A stretch of DNA of 64,000 nucleotides from Lanius collurio (taxonomy: Eukaryota; Chordata; Aves; Passeriformes; Laniidae): the NCBI GenBank assembly GCA_020086605.1, contig JACBWW010000017.1, positions 14,670,720 to 14,734,719 on the forward strand. The letters are read 5' to 3'. Positions within the stretch are counted from its first letter, which is position 1; each line of letters opens with the position of its first letter. The notes under the pieces were generated by a model. That model was not told the origin of the DNA and did not search any database. It saw only the letters and a program-made list of their open reading frames with translations. The translations under genes and the position numbers were made by a program. Shown here in pieces: positions 63,393 to 64,000 of this stretch.

Positions 63393-64000
63393 AGGAGGGA
63401 CTAGGATACAGGACCGCGGCGCCCCGCAACTGCAAAACCCAGAATGCTCCCGTCCCGGTGCGCACATCCCCAAACGTCCAGGCTAGCTGGAGCACCCTAA
63501 AGGCCAGGAGGCAGGGAAAGGCAGACGGAACGCACGACGGTGTGGAGCCTGCGGCGGCACCACCACGCCTCTGCGGAGGGCGGCTGCGGCCGGGGGTGCT
63601 GCCTGCCAGGCGTGCCTGCCGCCCCCCGGCCGGACCCGGCACGGCCCGAGAGGTGCCAAAGGCGAGACGGCGCACCCGCCGCGGCCGCTGGCGAAGGCGG
63701 ATGAGGCGGCGCTGGCGGGGCGCGGTCTCGCCTTTGGCACCTCTCGGGCCGTGCCGGGTCCGGCCGGGGGGCGGCAGGCACGCCTGGCAGGCAGCACCCC
63801 CGGCCGCAGCCGCCCTCCGCAGAGGCGTGGTGGTGCCGCCGCAGGCTCCACACCGTCGTGCGTTCCGTCTGCCTTTCCCTGCCTCCTGGCCTTTAGGGTG
63901 CTCCAGCTAGCCTGGACGTTTGGGGATGTGCGCACCGGGACGGGAGCATTCTGGGTTTTGCAGTTGCGGGGCGCCGCGGTCCTGTATCCTAGTCCCTCCT
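63393..64000. repeat. Perfect inverted repeat, 276-bp arms, 56-bp spacer, cut by window edge
   Basis: Left arm 63393-63668 and right arm 63725-64000 are exact reverse complements wherever compared, including both ends and a dozen internal blocks. Paired positions always sum to 127393, so there is no indel. The spacer, 63669-63724, is GC-rich and not self-complementary. The right arm runs to the last base of the window, so the true arm may be longer. The same peptide frame appears on both strands for this reason. It could be a young palindrome or an assembly fold-back. Confidence 0.97.

Noticed and set aside
63248..63935. Matching 220- and 150-codon open frames on opposite strands
   Set aside because: They share a peptide only because the DNA is an inverted repeat; they are not two related genes.
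1..64000. Exons of BMI1 or PIP4K2A, the mammalian neighbours of SPAG6
   Set aside because: Distinctive peptides of both proteins were looked for by eye in the translated frames and not found. Short exons could be missed, so this is absence of evidence only.

Overview
The window is vertebrate nuclear DNA, most likely from a bird and probably a songbird or other passerine. It has long introns, GT-AG splicing, CpG islands, several decayed CR1 LINEs, and one short retroposon that joins a tRNA-Ile-like head to a CR1-like tail. That architecture matches TguSINE1, known from passerines. No bacterial-type operon, CRISPR array or functional RNA gene is visible.

The one gene that can be fully supported is SPAG6 (sperm-associated antigen 6, the PF16 homologue), on the minus strand from the ATG at 56965 to the TAA at 23068. 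All 11 coding exons were placed by conserved protein sequence, splice sites and phase. Together they give 1527 nt, or 508 residues plus stop, with no frameshift or internal stop; the human protein has 509. The product is an armadillo-repeat protein of the central apparatus of motile cilia and sperm flagella. Intron 8 appears to use a GC-AG splice pair. Just upstream of the ATG lies a compact CpG-island promoter with an RFX-type X-box, GC boxes and a full palindromic CRE, which fits a gene of motile cilia and testis.

Layout. 1-22.5 kb: intergenic DNA 3' of SPAG6, holding two old CR1 copies, a CR1 tail, a MIR-like fragment, a G-free A/C tract, small hairpins, a lone CpG-rich patch and a few exon-like segments with good splice sites but no recognised product. 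22.5-57.1 kb: SPAG6, with introns holding old CR1, MIR-like and SINE insertions and simple repeats. 57.1-64 kb: GC-rich DNA 5' of SPAG6 with several CpG-rich blocks, a run of 20 G, a T/G-rich tract and no recognisable coding exon.

The window ends inside a perfect inverted repeat: two 276-bp arms (63393-63668 and 63725-64000) around a 56-bp spacer, with no mismatch found and the right arm cut by the window edge. It is either a young palindrome or an assembly fold-back artefact, and is the strongest structural anomaly here. In mammals SPAG6 lies between BMI1 and PIP4K2A; I found no exon of either in this window. I found no clear evidence of a wholly new biological system.
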